64,000 nt of DNA from Dactylosporangium siamense (GCF_016862795.1 NZ_BONQ01000029.1:1-64000), one strand, 5' to 3'; positions 15,867-25,783 are shown, counted from the first letter of the stretch. Notes: a model not told the origin generated them from the sequence alone. Numbers and translations: made by a program.

Positions 15867-18605
15867 TCAGCGCAGGCGCCACAGGTGGTCGGCGGTGCCG
15901 CTGTCGTTCCATTGCAGGCACACGGCGCCCGCCGTCGTGGAGGCGTCCTGGACGCCGAGGATCAGGTTGCTGTTGACGTTCAGCAGGCGGAACTGGTCGC
16001 CGTTGCCCGTCACCAGGATGCGCCACAGGTGGTCGCGGGTGCCGCTGTCGTTCCACTGGAGGGCGGCGGCGCCCCGTGCCGTGGACGCGTCCTGAACGCC
16101 GAGGACCTTGCCGCTGTTCTGGTTGCGGATGCGGAAGGCGCCGTCGGCGTCGGGCACGAACGTCCAGCCGTGGTCGGGGGTGCCGGAGTCGTGCCACTGC
16201 ACCGCGGCCGCGCCGTCGGCGCCGCTGGCGCCCTGGACGCCCAGGATCAGGTTGCTGTTGACGTTGTGCAGGCGCACCCAGCCGTCGGGGATGATCTGCC
16301 ACAGGTGGTCGTCGGTGCCGGTGTCGGACCACTGGACGAGGGTGGCGCCGCGGGTGGTGACGCCGCCGTTGACGCCGAGGACCTTGCCGCTGTTGCGGTT
16401 GATGAGCTTGACCCAGCCGCCGCCGGCGTCGACGAGTTTCCAGTCGTGGTCGGCGGTGCCGTTGTCGTTCCACTGCACGACGGCGGCACCGTCCGATGTG
16501 GACATGCCGGTGACGCCGAGGACCTTGCCGCTGTTGCGGTTGCGCAGGCGCACGAAGCCGGCCGACGGGACCAGCTCCCACCGGTGGTCGGCGGTGCCGC
16601 TGTCGTCCCATTGCAGCGCGGGCGCACCGTCCACGGTGGACATGTCTTGGACGCCGATGATGAGGCCGCTGCGGCGGTTGCGGAGGCGGACGTACCCGGA
16701 CCTGGTCGGGTTGGTCCAGTACACGGTGCCGTACTGGTTGTGGGTGTCGAAGTACGGCCGCAGCGTGACCGCGGAACCGTCGGCGCGGGCGGTGAAGGTG
16801 AGGGTCCCGGCCGGCACGATGGACGCCGGATCCAGCGAGGGCAGGTGTTGCAGGACCTGCGGGCTGGGCGCGGGCGGCGAGCCGGGGTTGGGGCCCTGGC
16901 TGAACGCGCCGTACTGCCCGGCGAGCAGCACCGGCCCGTAGCTGACCGACTGGACCGTCGGGTCGTCCGGGGTCGAGGTGAGCGCCAGCGCCATCGGCAG
17001 GGTCACGACGATGGTGTCGCCGTTGGCCCAGGCGCGGGTGAGCGTCGCGTAGGTGCCCGGCACGACCGCCTGCGGGGCGCCGTTGACGGTCAGTGCCGCG
17101 CCCGTGGCCCACTTCGGGATGCGGACCCGGATCGTGGCGCTGCCGGAGCCCGCGACGGTCAGCGTGCTCGTGTCGGCCGCCGGGTAGTTCGTGGTCTGGG
17201 TGACGGTGAGGCCGGTCGCGGCCCAGGTGAGCACCGACGGGATGAACAGGTTGACGAAGAGGGTCCGGCCGTTGGCGAAGTAGATCGAGTCGTTGAACTT
17301 GGCGTATGTCTCCAGGCTGCTGCCGGTGTCGCACCAGAAGGTGCCGTAGTCGTCGTCGTACACCTTGGCCGCGCCGGGTCGCAGGTCCAGGTAGTACGTG
17401 ACCCGGCCGTGCGCGCTGGCCGGGTCCTGCTGCGGCAGGATCTCGTTGTACAGCGCGTGCTCGTAGTAGTCCATGTAGTCGGCGCGGGCCGGGTTCAGGA
17501 AGAACAGCTCGCGGGTGAGCTTCAGCAGGTTGTACACGTTGCAGACCTCGCACGAGGCGCGCGAGAGCCGGTTGGAGATCTGGTCCGGTCCGTGGAAGAT
17601 CTCGCCGTCGCTGTTGCCGCCGGTGCTGTAGGTGTGATGCTGCAGGACGATGTCCCAGAAGTTGCGGGCGATGTCGTAGTACCGGGTGATGCCGGTCGCC
17701 TCGTACTCCTTGACCGCGCCCATCAGCTTGGCCAGCTGCGTGTTGGCGTGCAGCCCGGCGAGCTGGTCCTGCCCGGCGGCGAGGGGGTCGTAGATCCTGG
17801 CGTGGTCGAAGCGCTGGGCCACGGTGAGCCAGCGGCTGTTGCCGGTCAGCTGGTAGAGGTTGGCGAGGATCTCGTTCATGCCGCCGAACTCGGTGTTCAG
17901 GTTGCTCTGCATCGTGTCGTAGCCGCGCTGCCCGGTCCACCAGTCGACCCAGTCGGCGAGGTTGAGCAGGACGGTGAGCGCCTGGTCGCTGCCGACGAGC
18001 CGGTGCGCGTCCAGCAGCCCGGCCATGAGCTTGTGCGTGGTGTAGAAGACGACGAAGAACTCGCCGTTCTCCATCCGGGTGAAGTAGCTTTCCGGGAAGC
18101 CGGCGAGGTACCCGGTCCGGAACCCGGCGGCGCCGGCGTTGGCCTGGCACTTGGCGAGCTCGGCGACGAGGTACGTGACGTTGTTGCGCAGCTGCGTGTC
18201 GCCGGTGGCGGCCACGGCGAGCGACGCGCCGGACAGGTAGTGCCCGGCCATGTGCCCGCGCCAGCTCCAGGTCGGGCTCTCCCAGCCGCCGCAGGGTGCG
18301 GCGCCCTGCGTCGACAGGCCGGCGGTGGCCCGGTAGTTGTAGAGCAGCCGGTTCATGTCCAGGAACCGCAGGTACGCGAGGCGGCGGTTCTGCGCGTCCA
18401 GGAACCGGCTCGGGGTGAGCCGGACCGCGCCGGCGGGGAGCGGGTACACCTGGACCCCGAAGTCGGCGCGGACGTTCGCGACGGGCGGGGTCGCCGCATG
18501 GGCCGTGCCGGGCGGCAGCAGGGTGGCGAGGGTTGCGCCGGCGGCGGTGCCGGCGGTGAGGCGGAGCAGGTGACGACGGTCGAGACCGCCGGACGAACCG
18601 GTCAT
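15867..18605 (-). CDS. Secreted GH127-type beta-L-arabinofuranosidase with ricin lectin repeats
   Basis: A 912-residue exported glycosidase. A Tat-type signal (DRRHLLRLTAG) starts the protein. The catalytic (alpha/alpha)6 barrel and beta domain match DUF1680/GH127-related enzymes (for example NVYNLLKLTRELF), which release L-arabinofuranose from plant polymers using a zinc-bound cysteine. At the usual Cys-Cys position this protein reads TFWCDTGSS. The C-terminal 280 residues hold six repeats of about 45 residues with QWxDxG...DHxW, forming two ricin-type beta-trefoils for sugar binding. The ATG at 18605 has GGGAG upstream. Role: extracellular degradation of plant cell-wall material. Confidence 0.85.
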   Translation of the reverse strand: MTGSSGGLDRRHLLRLTAGTAAGATLATLLPPGTAHAATPPVANVRADFGVQVYPLPAGAVRLTPSRFLDAQNRRLAYLRFLDMNRLLYNYRATAGLSTQGAAPCGGWESPTWSWRGHMAGHYLSGASLAVAATGDTQLRNNVTYLVAELAKCQANAGAAGFRTGYLAGFPESYFTRMENGEFFVVFYTTHKLMAGLLDAHRLVGSDQALTVLLNLADWVDWWTGQRGYDTMQSNLNTEFGGMNEILANLYQLTGNSRWLTVAQRFDHARIYDPLAAGQDQLAGLHANTQLAKLMGAVKEYEATGITRYYDIARNFWDIVLQHHTYSTGGNSDGEIFHGPDQISNRLSRASCEVCNVYNLLKLTRELFFLNPARADYMDYYEHALYNEILPQQDPASAHGRVTYYLDLRPGAAKVYDDDYGTFWCDTGSSLETYAKFNDSIYFANGRTLFVNLFIPSVLTWAATGLTVTQTTNYPAADTSTLTVAGSGSATIRVRIPKWATGAALTVNGAPQAVVPGTYATLTRAWANGDTIVVTLPMALALTSTPDDPTVQSVSYGPVLLAGQYGAFSQGPNPGSPPAPSPQVLQHLPSLDPASIVPAGTLTFTARADGSAVTLRPYFDTHNQYGTVYWTNPTRSGYVRLRNRRSGLIIGVQDMSTVDGAPALQWDDSGTADHRWELVPSAGFVRLRNRNSGKVLGVTGMSTSDGAAVVQWNDNGTADHDWKLVDAGGGWVKLINRNSGKVLGVNGGVTTRGATLVQWSDTGTDDHLWQIIPDGWVRLHNVNSNLILGVQGASGADGAAAVQWHDSGTPDHGWTFVPDADGAFRIRNQNSGKVLGVQDASTARGAAALQWNDSGTRDHLWRILVTGNGDQFRLLNVNSNLILGVQDASTTAGAVCLQWNDSGTADHLWRLR

Positions 18606-18670
18606 TGACGCACTCCCGTTGGCGGACGATGTGAGCGCTAACATTCAGGTCGCTCAGTTTCCGACAGGCT

Positions 18671-19720
18671 TCACCACTTGTCAACACTTCTCGAAACGCC
18701 CGACCGTAAGGCCGCGCGGTGCTGCCCGTTCGTCGGCGGCACGACCGTGAACTGGCTCGCGGCGTCCAGGCGCGCGGCGGCCTGCTCCGGCAGGTCGAAC
18801 GCGAGGCCGGCCAGGCCGGCGGTCAGCTGGTCGACGGTGCGGGGGCCGAGGATGACGGAGGTGATCGACGGCCGGCGGGCCAGCCAGGCCAGGGCGATGG
18901 TGGCGGTGGTGGTGTGCAGCGCCGCGGCGACGGCGGCGACCTCGTCGCGGATGTCGAAGTGCCGTGGGGCGAGCACGCCGGCCACGAAGTCGCGGGCCAT
19001 GGGGCTCGGCATGTCGGCCCACTGGGCCAGCCGGGATCCGGCCTCCGGCGGGGTGTCGCGGCGGTACCGCCCGGCGAGCAGGCCGCTGCCCAGCGGACTG
19101 TACGCGAGCACGCCGAGGCCGCTCTGCACGCACGTGGGCAGGATTTCGGCCTCGATGGCGCGGGCCATGACCGAGTAGTTGGCCTGCAGACTGACCAGCG
19201 GCGTCCCGGCACCGCGTTGTGCGGCCCATTGGGCGGAGACGATACCGGCGGCGGTGAAGTTGGAGCAGCCGATGTAGCGCACCTTGCCCGCGCGGACGAA
19301 GCCGTCCAGCGTCGCCATGGTTTCCTCGATGGGGGTGTCCGGGTCGGCCACGTGACACTGGTAGAGGTCGACATAGTCGGTGCCCAGCCGGCGCAGGCTC
19401 GCCTCGAGTGCGCGGGTCAGATGGGCTCGCGACAGGCCCCGGTGGTTGGGCCCGACACCCTGCGGTGCCGCCCCCTTGGTGGCCAGCACGACGTCGGCGC
19501 GGCGCGATGCGATGGCCCGGCCGACGATCTCCTCGCTGCCCCCGCCGCGGTACGTGTCCGCGGTGTCGATGAGATTGTGTCCGGCGTCCAGGAACGCACC
19601 GACGATGCGATGGGCTTCCGGCTCGGATGTCGGCGCCTGCAGGTCGGTGCCGAAGTTCATGGTGCCCAGCGCGACCCCGGAGACGCGCAGGCCGGATCGC
19701 CCCAATGCCAAGGTGTGCAT
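18671..19720 (-). CDS. Aldo/keto reductase
   Basis: A 349-residue NADPH-dependent oxidoreductase with a TIM-barrel fold. The catalytic tetrad is intact: Asp52 and Tyr57 (DTADTY), Lys82 (ATKG) and His123 (YQCHV). The GCSNF segment and the C-terminal NADP-binding loop with ILGPRT are also typical. It is divergent from a TetR gene, with a 16-bp palindrome 17 bp in front of its start, so it is very likely the repressed target. A GGGGGAAG ribosome site precedes the ATG. The substrate is unknown; such pairs often handle reactive aldehydes or quinones. Confidence 0.88.
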   Translation of the reverse strand: MHTLALGRSGLRVSGVALGTMNFGTDLQAPTSEPEAHRIVGAFLDAGHNLIDTADTYRGGGSEEIVGRAIASRRADVVLATKGAAPQGVGPNHRGLSRAHLTRALEASLRRLGTDYVDLYQCHVADPDTPIEETMATLDGFVRAGKVRYIGCSNFTAAGIVSAQWAAQRGAGTPLVSLQANYSVMARAIEAEILPTCVQSGLGVLAYSPLGSGLLAGRYRRDTPPEAGSRLAQWADMPSPMARDFVAGVLAPRHFDIRDEVAAVAAALHTTTATIALAWLARRPSITSVILGPRTVDQLTAGLAGLAFDLPEQAAARLDAASQFTVVPPTNGQHRAALRSGVSRSVDKW

Positions 19721-19737
19721 GCTTCCCCCGCTAGAAT

Positions 19738-19779
19738 CGGAATCATGATTCCGCTTGAAGATACGGAACCTGGATTCCG
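19738..19779. promoter_or_regulatory. Two TetR-type operators between divergent genes
   Basis: CGGAATCATGATTCCG (19738-19753) is a perfect 16-bp palindrome. CGGAACCTGGATTCCG (19764-19779) is an imperfect copy with the same CGGAA and TTCCG arms, centred 26 bp away. Both lie between the aldo-keto reductase and TetR starts, as expected for a repressor controlling both. Confidence 0.65.
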
Positions 19780-19806
19780 CTTGTCAACGGTACGGGTGGG
19801 CGCGGC

Positions 19807-20355
19807 GTGATCCGTTCGGATGCCGCGCGCAATCGGGCCAAGGTGCTGGAGGCGGCCGAGGCCGTCCTCGACGAGCACGGTCTGTCCGCCCGTATGGACG
19901 AGATCGCCCACCGGGCCGGCGTCGGTGTCGGCACGCTCTACCGGCACTTCGCCACCAAGGAAGCCCTCTACCAGGCCATCGTGACCAGCCGGGTCGACCT
20001 GCTCCTGGAGCAGGCCACCCGGCTGGAGGCGACCGCGGCGCCGGAGACCGCGTTCTTCACCTTCTTCGCCCAGATCGTCGCCGACGCCGGACGGAAGAAG
20101 CCCCTGACCGACGCCCTGCGCGGCGCCGGCATCGACATCAAGGCCGGGCAGACGCAGCAGCAGGCGCGGATGCGCGCGGCGATCGCGGACCTGCTGCACA
20201 ACGCCCAACGCGCCGGCACCGTCCGGTCCGACATCGGCCTGCCCGAGGTGCTCGCCCTGCTGCGGGGCGCCAGCATGGCGGCCGAAACCGGCGACTACCC
20301 GGCCGCGGTCCTGGACCGGAGCCTCGCCGTCCTCTTCGACGGCCTGAAACCCTGA
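19807..20355 (+). CDS. TetR-family transcriptional regulator
   Basis: A 182-residue repressor. The N-terminal helix-turn-helix reads [13 protein letters not shown]... IAHRAGVGVGTLYRHF, the standard TetR core, followed by a helical ligand-binding domain. GTG start at 19807. It is divergent from the aldo-keto reductase, with two similar operators between the genes, so local autoregulation and control of the reductase are expected. The ligand is unknown. Confidence 0.9.
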   Translation: MIRSDAARNRAKVLEAAEAVLDEHGLSARMDEIAHRAGVGVGTLYRHFATKEALYQAIVTSRVDLLLEQATRLEATAAPETAFFTFFAQIVADAGRKKPLTDALRGAGIDIKAGQTQQQARMRAAIADLLHNAQRAGTVRSDIGLPEVLALLRGASMAAETGDYPAAVLDRSLAVLFDGLKP

Positions 20356-20361
20356 CGCGGC

Positions 20362-20379
20362 GTGAGTACGGGAACTCAC
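20362..20379 (+). other. Small inverted repeat after the TetR gene
   Basis: GTGAGT (20362-20367) and ACTCAC (20374-20379) form a 6-bp dyad with a 6-nt spacer, a few bases after the TetR stop. It could be a short terminator or an operator for the LuxR-LAL gene that follows. Confidence 0.3.
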
Positions 20380-20464
20380 AGCACCGGGACCTTGGGAGCG
20401 CGCCCGTCGGCGGTACCCTCATGACCGAAACTGGCGGGCACGATCTGGGTTGGTGACTCTCGGT

Positions 20465-23203
20465 ATGGCTGGCGGTCACCTGTTCGGACGGGACGTCGAG
20501 CTGGGGCGCCTGGACGCGCTGGTGCGCGGGGTCCACGACCGGGGTGGTGCCCTGGTGGTGCACGGGGAGGCCGGCATCGGCAAGACCCGGCTGCTCGCCG
20601 AGGCGCGCCGGATCGCGGCCGCCGCCGGGATGCTCGTCCTGGCCACCGCGGGCGTCGAGGCGGAGTCCCGGGTGCCGTTCGCGGGCCTGCACAAGCTGCT
20701 GCAACCCGTCTTGGCCCGCGCCGAGGCGCTGCCCGGGCCGCAACGCGACGCGGTGCTCGGGGCGTTCGGCATGGCCGACGTCGGCGGCTCGGACCTGTTC
20801 CTCATCGCGCTCGCCGTGCTGAACCTGCTCGCCGACGCGGCCACCGGACCCGGGGCCCTGCTCGTCGTGGAGGACGCGCACTGGCTGGACCCGGCGACCG
20901 CGGAGATCCTCGGGTTCGTCGGGCGCCGCCTCGAGGCGGACCCGGTGCTGCTGCTGGCCGCGGTGCGCGACGGTTTCCCCACGTCGTTCGGCACGGATCT
21001 GCCCCGGTTGCGCCTCGACCGGCTCGACGAGGAAGCGGCCGAGGCCGTCCTGGACGCGCACGTGGCCGGCCTGCCCGCGGGTGCGCGGCGGCAGCTGCTG
21101 CAGGATGCCGCCGGCAACCCCCTCGCCCTGGTCGAGCTGTCGTCCGCCACCGGGCGCGCGGACCCGGCCGGGCCGATGACGGCGCGGCCGCTGACCGACC
21201 GGCTGCAGGAGGCGTTCGCGGCGAGGATGGTGCAGCTGCCCGCGGCGACCCGGACGCTGCTGCTGGTCGCCGCGACCAACGACGGTGACGCGCTGTCCGA
21301 GGCGCTCGCCGCGGCCGCGCTCGTCACCGGTGGCGTCGTCACCGCCGGTGACCTGCCGCCCGCCGTGGCCGCGTCGCTGGTCGACGTGGACGGCGACCGG
21401 ATCCGGTTCCGGCACCCGCTGATGCGCTCGGCCATCCACCAGTGGGCCGACCTCACGCAACGAGACGCGGCGCACGCCGCGCTGGCACGGGTCCTCACCG
21501 GCCGGCCCGAGCGGGGCATCTGGCACCGGGCCGCGTCCGGTCACGGGCCGGACGAGGAGGTCGCGGCCGGCCTCGAGGAGATCGCCACCGCGGCCCGGCG
21601 ACGGGGCGCGACGCTGTCGGCGCTCGCCGCGCTCGAACGGGCCGCGCAGCTCACCGACGACCCGGCGCGGCGGGCGGCCCGGCTGTTGCGCGCCGCCGAG
21701 GCCGCCGTCGAACTCGGCCGGCAGGACGTCGTGCACCGGCTGCTCCACGACGCCCGGACCCTGGAACTGTCGTCGTGGCAGCGGGCCCAGCTGCTGTGGA
21801 TCGAGGCCAGCTTCGGCGGCGGGCTGCGTGACGAGCACCGCCGGCCCGCCGCGGTCGCCGACGTCGCCGAGGCGGTCGCCGCGGACGGGCACGTCGACGT
21901 GGCGGTGCGGCTGCTGAACGGGGCCGCGCTGCGGTCCTTCTGGACCGAGGCCGACCTGCCGGCCCGGCACCGGATCGTCGACGTCGCCGAGGGGCTGCCG
22001 ATCCGGGCGGACGACCCGGACCTGCTGGCGATCCTCGCGTTCGCCGCGCCGATCGAACGCGGCGCGGCCGTCATCGACAGCCTGCACCGCGGCGCGGCGC
22101 GGGCCGGCGGCAACGCCGAGGCGCTGCGCCTCGTCGGCAGCGCCGCGGTCCTGGTCGGCGCGTTCGACCTGGCCGAGGCGTGCTGCACGGCGGCGCTGCC
22201 CGACCTGCGGGCGCAGGGCCGCCTCGGGCTCGTCGCGCGGGCGCTCGGGGCGCAGGCGTGGAGCGCCGCCCACCTCGCCGACCTCAACGTCGGCATCCCC
22301 GCGGCCGAGGAGTGCACCCGGCTGGCGCGGGAGACGTCGCAGCCGCTGTTCGTCGGGATCGGCCAGGCCACCGCCGCCGTCCTGGCCGCGCTGCGCGGCG
22401 ACGAGGCGGCGGTGCTGACCCTCGCCGGTGCGGCGGAGCAGGCCGCCACGTCCGGCCGGGTCCGCCCGGTGCTCGCCACCGCACGGCTCGCCCGCGGGCT
22501 CGCCGCGCTCGGCGCCGGGCGCTACGCCGACGCCTACGAGCACCTGCGCCGCATGCACGATCCGGCCGACCCGTCGTTCCACCCGGCGCTGCGCTGCTTC
22601 GCCCTGTCCGAGCTCGCCGACGCCGCCGTGCACAGCGGCCAGCACGACGCCGTCACCGGGATCGTCGCGGAGCTCGAGGCGTTCGCGCTGCAGACGCCGT
22701 CGCCGGCCCTGCACGGCGGTCTGCGGCACGCCCGCGCGGTCCTCGCCGGCGACGACGAGGCGGAGGCGTTGTTCGAGGCCGCGCTGCGGGTCGACGCCGG
22801 GCCGTGGCCGTTCGCGCGGGCCCGGGTGCAGCTCGCCTACGGGCAGTGGCTGCGCCGGCAGCGCCGCATCGCCGACTCGCGGACGCTGCTGCGCACGGCC
22901 CGGGACACGTTCGACACCCTCGGCACCGTCCCGTGGGGCGACCACGCCCGGCGGGAGCTGCGCGCCTCCGGTGAGACGAGCCGCCGGCAGATCGTCGACG
23001 CCCGGGACCGGCTCACCGCGCAGGAGCTGCAGATCGCGCAGATGGCCGCGGAGGGGATGACGAACCGGGAGATCGGCGAACGGCTGTACCTGTCGCACCG
23101 CACGATCAGCTCGCACCTGCACCGCATCTTCCCGAAACTGGAGATCACGTCGCGGTCCCAGCTGGCCGGGATCGTCCGCGTCCCGGCCGGCCACCCCGCG
23201 TAA
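20465..23203 (+). CDS. LuxR-family LAL regulator with AAA ATPase
   Basis: A 912-residue large ATP-binding regulator of the LuxR family. The N-terminal ATPase shows Walker A GEAGIGKT near residue 40 and Walker B LLVVEDAH near 135. A long helical middle with TPR-like character follows. The C-terminal LuxR helix-turn-helix contains [12 protein letters not shown] and [22 protein letters not shown] proteins activate nearby biosynthetic or catabolic operons after ATP and ligand binding. The ATG at 20465 was chosen because homology starts with [12 protein letters not shown] at 20453 is possible. It converges on the SDR gene 10 bp away. Its targets are unknown. Confidence 0.9.
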   Translation: MAGGHLFGRDVELGRLDALVRGVHDRGGALVVHGEAGIGKTRLLAEARRIAAAAGMLVLATAGVEAESRVPFAGLHKLLQPVLARAEALPGPQRDAVLGAFGMADVGGSDLFLIALAVLNLLADAATGPGALLVVEDAHWLDPATAEILGFVGRRLEADPVLLLAAVRDGFPTSFGTDLPRLRLDRLDEEAAEAVLDAHVAGLPAGARRQLLQDAAGNPLALVELSSATGRADPAGPMTARPLTDRLQEAFAARMVQLPAATRTLLLVAATNDGDALSEALAAAALVTGGVVTAGDLPPAVAASLVDVDGDRIRFRHPLMRSAIHQWADLTQRDAAHAALARVLTGRPERGIWHRAASGHGPDEEVAAGLEEIATAARRRGATLSALAALERAAQLTDDPARRAARLLRAAEAAVELGRQDVVHRLLHDARTLELSSWQRAQLLWIEASFGGGLRDEHRRPAAVADVAEAVAADGHVDVAVRLLNGAALRSFWTEADLPARHRIVDVAEGLPIRADDPDLLAILAFAAPIERGAAVIDSLHRGAARAGGNAEALRLVGSAAVLVGAFDLAEACCTAALPDLRAQGRLGLVARALGAQAWSAAHLADLNVGIPAAEECTRLARETSQPLFVGIGQATAAVLAALRGDEAAVLTLAGAAEQAATSGRVRPVLATARLARGLAALGAGRYADAYEHLRRMHDPADPSFHPALRCFALSELADAAVHSGQHDAVTGIVAELEAFALQTPSPALHGGLRHARAVLAGDDEAEALFEAALRVDAGPWPFARARVQLAYGQWLRRQRRIADSRTLLRTARDTFDTLGTVPWGDHARRELRASGETSRRQIVDARDRLTAQELQIAQMAAEGMTNREIGERLYLSHRTISSHLHRIFPKLEITSRSQLAGIVRVPAGHPA

Positions 23204-23213
23204 TACGCGTCTC

Positions 23214-23984
23214 CTACAGCGTGCTGATGAGGCCGCCGTCGACGGCGAAGTCCGCGCCGGTGACGTTCGCGGTGCGGTCGCTGGCCAGCAGCAGCACCAG
23301 GTCGGCAACCTCCTGCGGGCGGGTGAACCGGCCGGTCACGGACTCGCCGGCGGCCCGGTCGGCGATCGCGGCAGGGTCGCCGCCACCGAGTGACCGGGCG
23401 ATGGTCGCGGCGACCCCGTCGTCGCCGAGCCACAGCCCGGTGCTGACCGGCCCGGGGCTGACCGTGTTGACCCGCACCCCGCGCCCGCCGACCTCCTTCG
23501 ACAGCGACTTGGAGAAGCTGGCGAGGGCGGCCTTGGCGGCGCTGTAGTCGATGACGAGCGGGTCGGGCAGGGCGGCGTTGACGGACCCGACGGTGACGAT
23601 GCTGCCCGCGCCGCGCTCGATCAGGTGCGGCAGCGCGGCCCGGGTCGTGCGGACCGCGGCGAGGAAGTTCACCGTCAGCGTCGACAGCCACTCCTCGTCG
23701 GTGACGCTGAGGAACCCGCCCGTCCGCGGCCGCACCGCCCCCACGTTGTTGACCAGGATGTCGAGCCCGCCGAACGCCGACACGGCGGCGTCGATCAGCC
23801 GGGCCGGGCCGTCCGGCGTGCTGAGGTCCACCTCGACGGCCAGCGCACCGGACGCCGGGGTGGCGCTCCGGGCCCCGGCGACGACGTTGACGCCCTCCCC
23901 GACCAGGGCCTCGACAACGGCCAGGCCGATACCCTTGCTGGCGCCCGTGACGACGGCCGTCTTGCCGGACAGGTGCAGATCCAC
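23214..23984 (-). CDS. Short-chain dehydrogenase/reductase
   Basis: A 256-residue classical SDR. The cofactor motif TGASKGIG, the NNVG segment, the catalytic serine region (VGSVNA) and the YSAAK pair are present, so it should be an active NAD(P)-dependent oxidoreductase. The C-terminus (ANVTGADFAVDGG) is standard. It converges with the LAL regulator and lies 55 bp downstream of an alpha/beta hydrolase gene on the same strand. The substrate cannot be told from sequence. Confidence 0.88.
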   Translation of the reverse strand: MDLHLSGKTAVVTGASKGIGLAVVEALVGEGVNVVAGARSATPASGALAVEVDLSTPDGPARLIDAAVSAFGGLDILVNNVGAVRPRTGGFLSVTDEEWLSTLTVNFLAAVRTTRAALPHLIERGAGSIVTVGSVNAALPDPLVIDYSAAKAALASFSKSLSKEVGGRGVRVNTVSPGPVSTGLWLGDDGVAATIARSLGGGDPAAIADRAAGESVTGRFTRPQEVADLVLLLASDRTANVTGADFAVDGGLISTL

Positions 23985-24039
23985 GTCGGTTCCTCTCTGA
24001 TGCGGACGTTGGTGTCGTACCCCGGAAAAGGCGCCTTGC

Positions 24040-25002
24040 TCAGTGCAGGGCGGCGGACAGGAACGCGACCGCCTGCGTGATGGCGGCCTGCGCGGCGCCG
24101 GTCCCGCGCAGCGCGTCGAGCGCGACGAAGTCGTGCACGACGCCCTGGTACCGCACGGCGGTCACCGGCACGCCCGCGGCCCGCAGCCTGCCGGCGTAGG
24201 CCTCACCCTCGTCGCGCAGGACGTCGGCCTCCGCGACGACGACCAGGGCCGGCGGCAGCCCGGTGAGCTGCTCGACCGTCGCCCGCAACGGCGACGCGGT
24301 GATCTCGGCCCGCTGCCGCGGGTCGGTGGTGTACTGGTCCCAGAACCACTTCATCGCGTCGCGGCGCAGGACGTAGCCCTCGGCGAACTCGTGGTAGGAG
24401 CCGGTGCCGAACGCGGCGTCGGTGACCGGGTAGAACAGCACCTGCCGGGCGAAGGACACCCCGCCGCGCTGCTTCGCCAGCAGCGTGACCGCCGCGGCGA
24501 GGTTCCCGCCGGCGCAGTCCCCGGCGATCGCGACCCTCGCCGGGTCCAGCCCGTGCCCGGCGCCGGACCCGGCGATCCACTGGGCGACCGCGTACACCTC
24601 CTCGAGCGCGGTCGGGTACGCCGCCTCCGGCGACAGGCTGTAGTCGGGATACACGACCGCCGCCCCGACCCCGACCGCCAGCTCGCGCACCAGCCGGTCG
24701 TGGCTGCCCGGGCCGCCGAACACCCAGCCGAGGCCGTGCACGTAGAGGATCACCGGCAGCGGACCGGCCGCCCCGGGCGGGGCGACGATGCGGACCGGCA
24801 CCGGCCCGGACGGCCCGGCGACGACCAGGTCGGTCACGTCGGCGCCGGGCAGGAACGGCGGGCGCGCCTGGAGCTCCGCCACGATCCGGCGGCCTTCGGA
24901 CGGGTCCAGCTGATACAGGAACGGCGGCTCGGCGTAGTCGTCGGCGAACTGCTGGGCGGCCGGCTCCAGCACCACCGCCGCCCGCGCCGCCTCAGAGCCC
25001 AT
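24040..25002 (-). CDS. HSL-family alpha/beta hydrolase with cysteine at nucleophile
   Basis: A 320-residue hormone-sensitive-lipase-type hydrolase. The oxyanion motif is present as YVHGLGWVFGG, and the acid-base pair is Asp260 (AEAD) and His290 (VVHDF). The nucleophile elbow, normally GDSxGG, reads GDCAGG with Cys163 encoded by TGC. Thus the catalytic triad is Cys-Asp-His on paper. It may be a thiol variant with changed activity or an inactive enzyme. The start overlaps the end of the upstream hydrolase gene by 11 bp, so the two are coupled. Substrates of this group are short acyl esters. Confidence 0.82.
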   Translation of the reverse strand: MGSEAARAAVVLEPAAQQFADDYAEPPFLYQLDPSEGRRIVAELQARPPFLPGADVTDLVVAGPSGPVPVRIVAPPGAAGPLPVILYVHGLGWVFGGPGSHDRLVRELAVGVGAAVVYPDYSLSPEAAYPTALEEVYAVAQWIAGSGAGHGLDPARVAIAGDCAGGNLAAAVTLLAKQRGGVSFARQVLFYPVTDAAFGTGSYHEFAEGYVLRRDAMKWFWDQYTTDPRQRAEITASPLRATVEQLTGLPPALVVVAEADVLRDEGEAYAGRLRAAGVPVTAVRYQGVVHDFVALDALRGTGAAQAAITQAVAFLSAALH

Positions 25003-25783
25003 GCTGTCGAAGCCACGCCAGGCTGTCGTCGGCGATCGCCCGCCAGCCGCTGTCGATCGTCAGCGAGTGGGCCCGGTCCGGGAAGTCGTGGATGTCGGTG
25101 ACCGCGTGCGAGTGGCGGTACTGCTTCAGCGTCGCGCGGGTCACCGACTCCGGCACCGTGTGGTCCCGGCCGCCCGTGACGAGCAGCAGCGGCCCGCGCA
25201 GCTCGTTGGCCGTGTCGACCTTCGCCGGGGAGTGCGGGTCGAAGTTGGCCGCGGCCGCCTCGAACAGCGGCTTGCCCGGCGCCGGCACCGCCCAGCGGTC
25301 GAACAGCTCCTGCGACTCCTGCTCGGTGACCGCGTTGCCGAACGCGAACCGGAACTGCTCCGCCGTCAACGACACCGCCCGGTGCTTGTTCGCCGGGTTC
25401 TTGAACACCGGCAGCGTCGCCCGCAGCGCCGACAGCGGCAACGGCAGGACCCCCTTGATCTGCGCGGCGTCGATGGCGACCGCCGCCGCGGCGAGGTCCT
25501 GGCCGAGGAGCTTCTGGGCGATCATGCCGCCGAACGAGTGACCGATCAGGATCGGCTTCGCCGGCAGGCCGGCGATGACCTTCGCGTAGTGCGCGACGAC
25601 GTCGTCGATGCCGTGGTCCGCGACGGCCTCGGGGTGTTCGCGGGCCTCGGCGACGGTCCCGGGCTCACCCGGCCAGCCGGGCGCGACCGGCACGTAGCCG
25701 GCCTCCTGGAACAGCTCGACCCAGGGCTGCCAGGACGAGGCGTGCAGCCACAGTCCGTGGATGAAGACGACGGGCGTGCTCAT
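24992..25783 (-). CDS. Alpha/beta hydrolase
   Basis: A 263-residue hydrolase of the small single-domain type. The oxyanion motif FIHGLWLHASSW, nucleophile Ser83 in GHSFGG, acid in GGRDHTVP and His in DRAHSLTID are all intact. The ATG at 25783 has GAGGAG 8 nt upstream. The long frame reaching to 26320 is not real, being antisense to the GH15 gene. First gene of a two-gene operon with the cysteine-variant hydrolase. The substrate is unknown. Confidence 0.85.
   Translation of the reverse strand: MSTPVVFIHGLWLHASSWQPWVELFQEAGYVPVAPGWPGEPGTVAEAREHPEAVADHGIDDVVAHYAKVIAGLPAKPILIGHSFGGMIAQKLLGQDLAAAAVAIDAAQIKGVLPLPLSALRATLPVFKNPANKHRAVSLTAEQFRFAFGNAVTEQESQELFDRWAVPAPGKPLFEAAAANFDPHSPAKVDTANELRGPLLLVTGGRDHTVPESVTRATLKQYRHSHAVTDIHDFPDRAHSLTIDSGWRAIADDSLAWLRQHGL

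Noticed and set aside
15885-18608. A 907-codon plus-strand frame opposite the GH127 gene
   Set aside because: Val/Gly/Arg-rich text without domains; the minus strand encodes a Tat signal, glycosidase and lectin repeats.
20138-23308. A 1056-codon open frame on the minus strand opposite the LAL gene
   Set aside because: It is a shadow of the plus-strand gene: composition is Arg/Gly/Pro-rich, no motif is readable, while the plus strand has a complete ATPase and LuxR domain.
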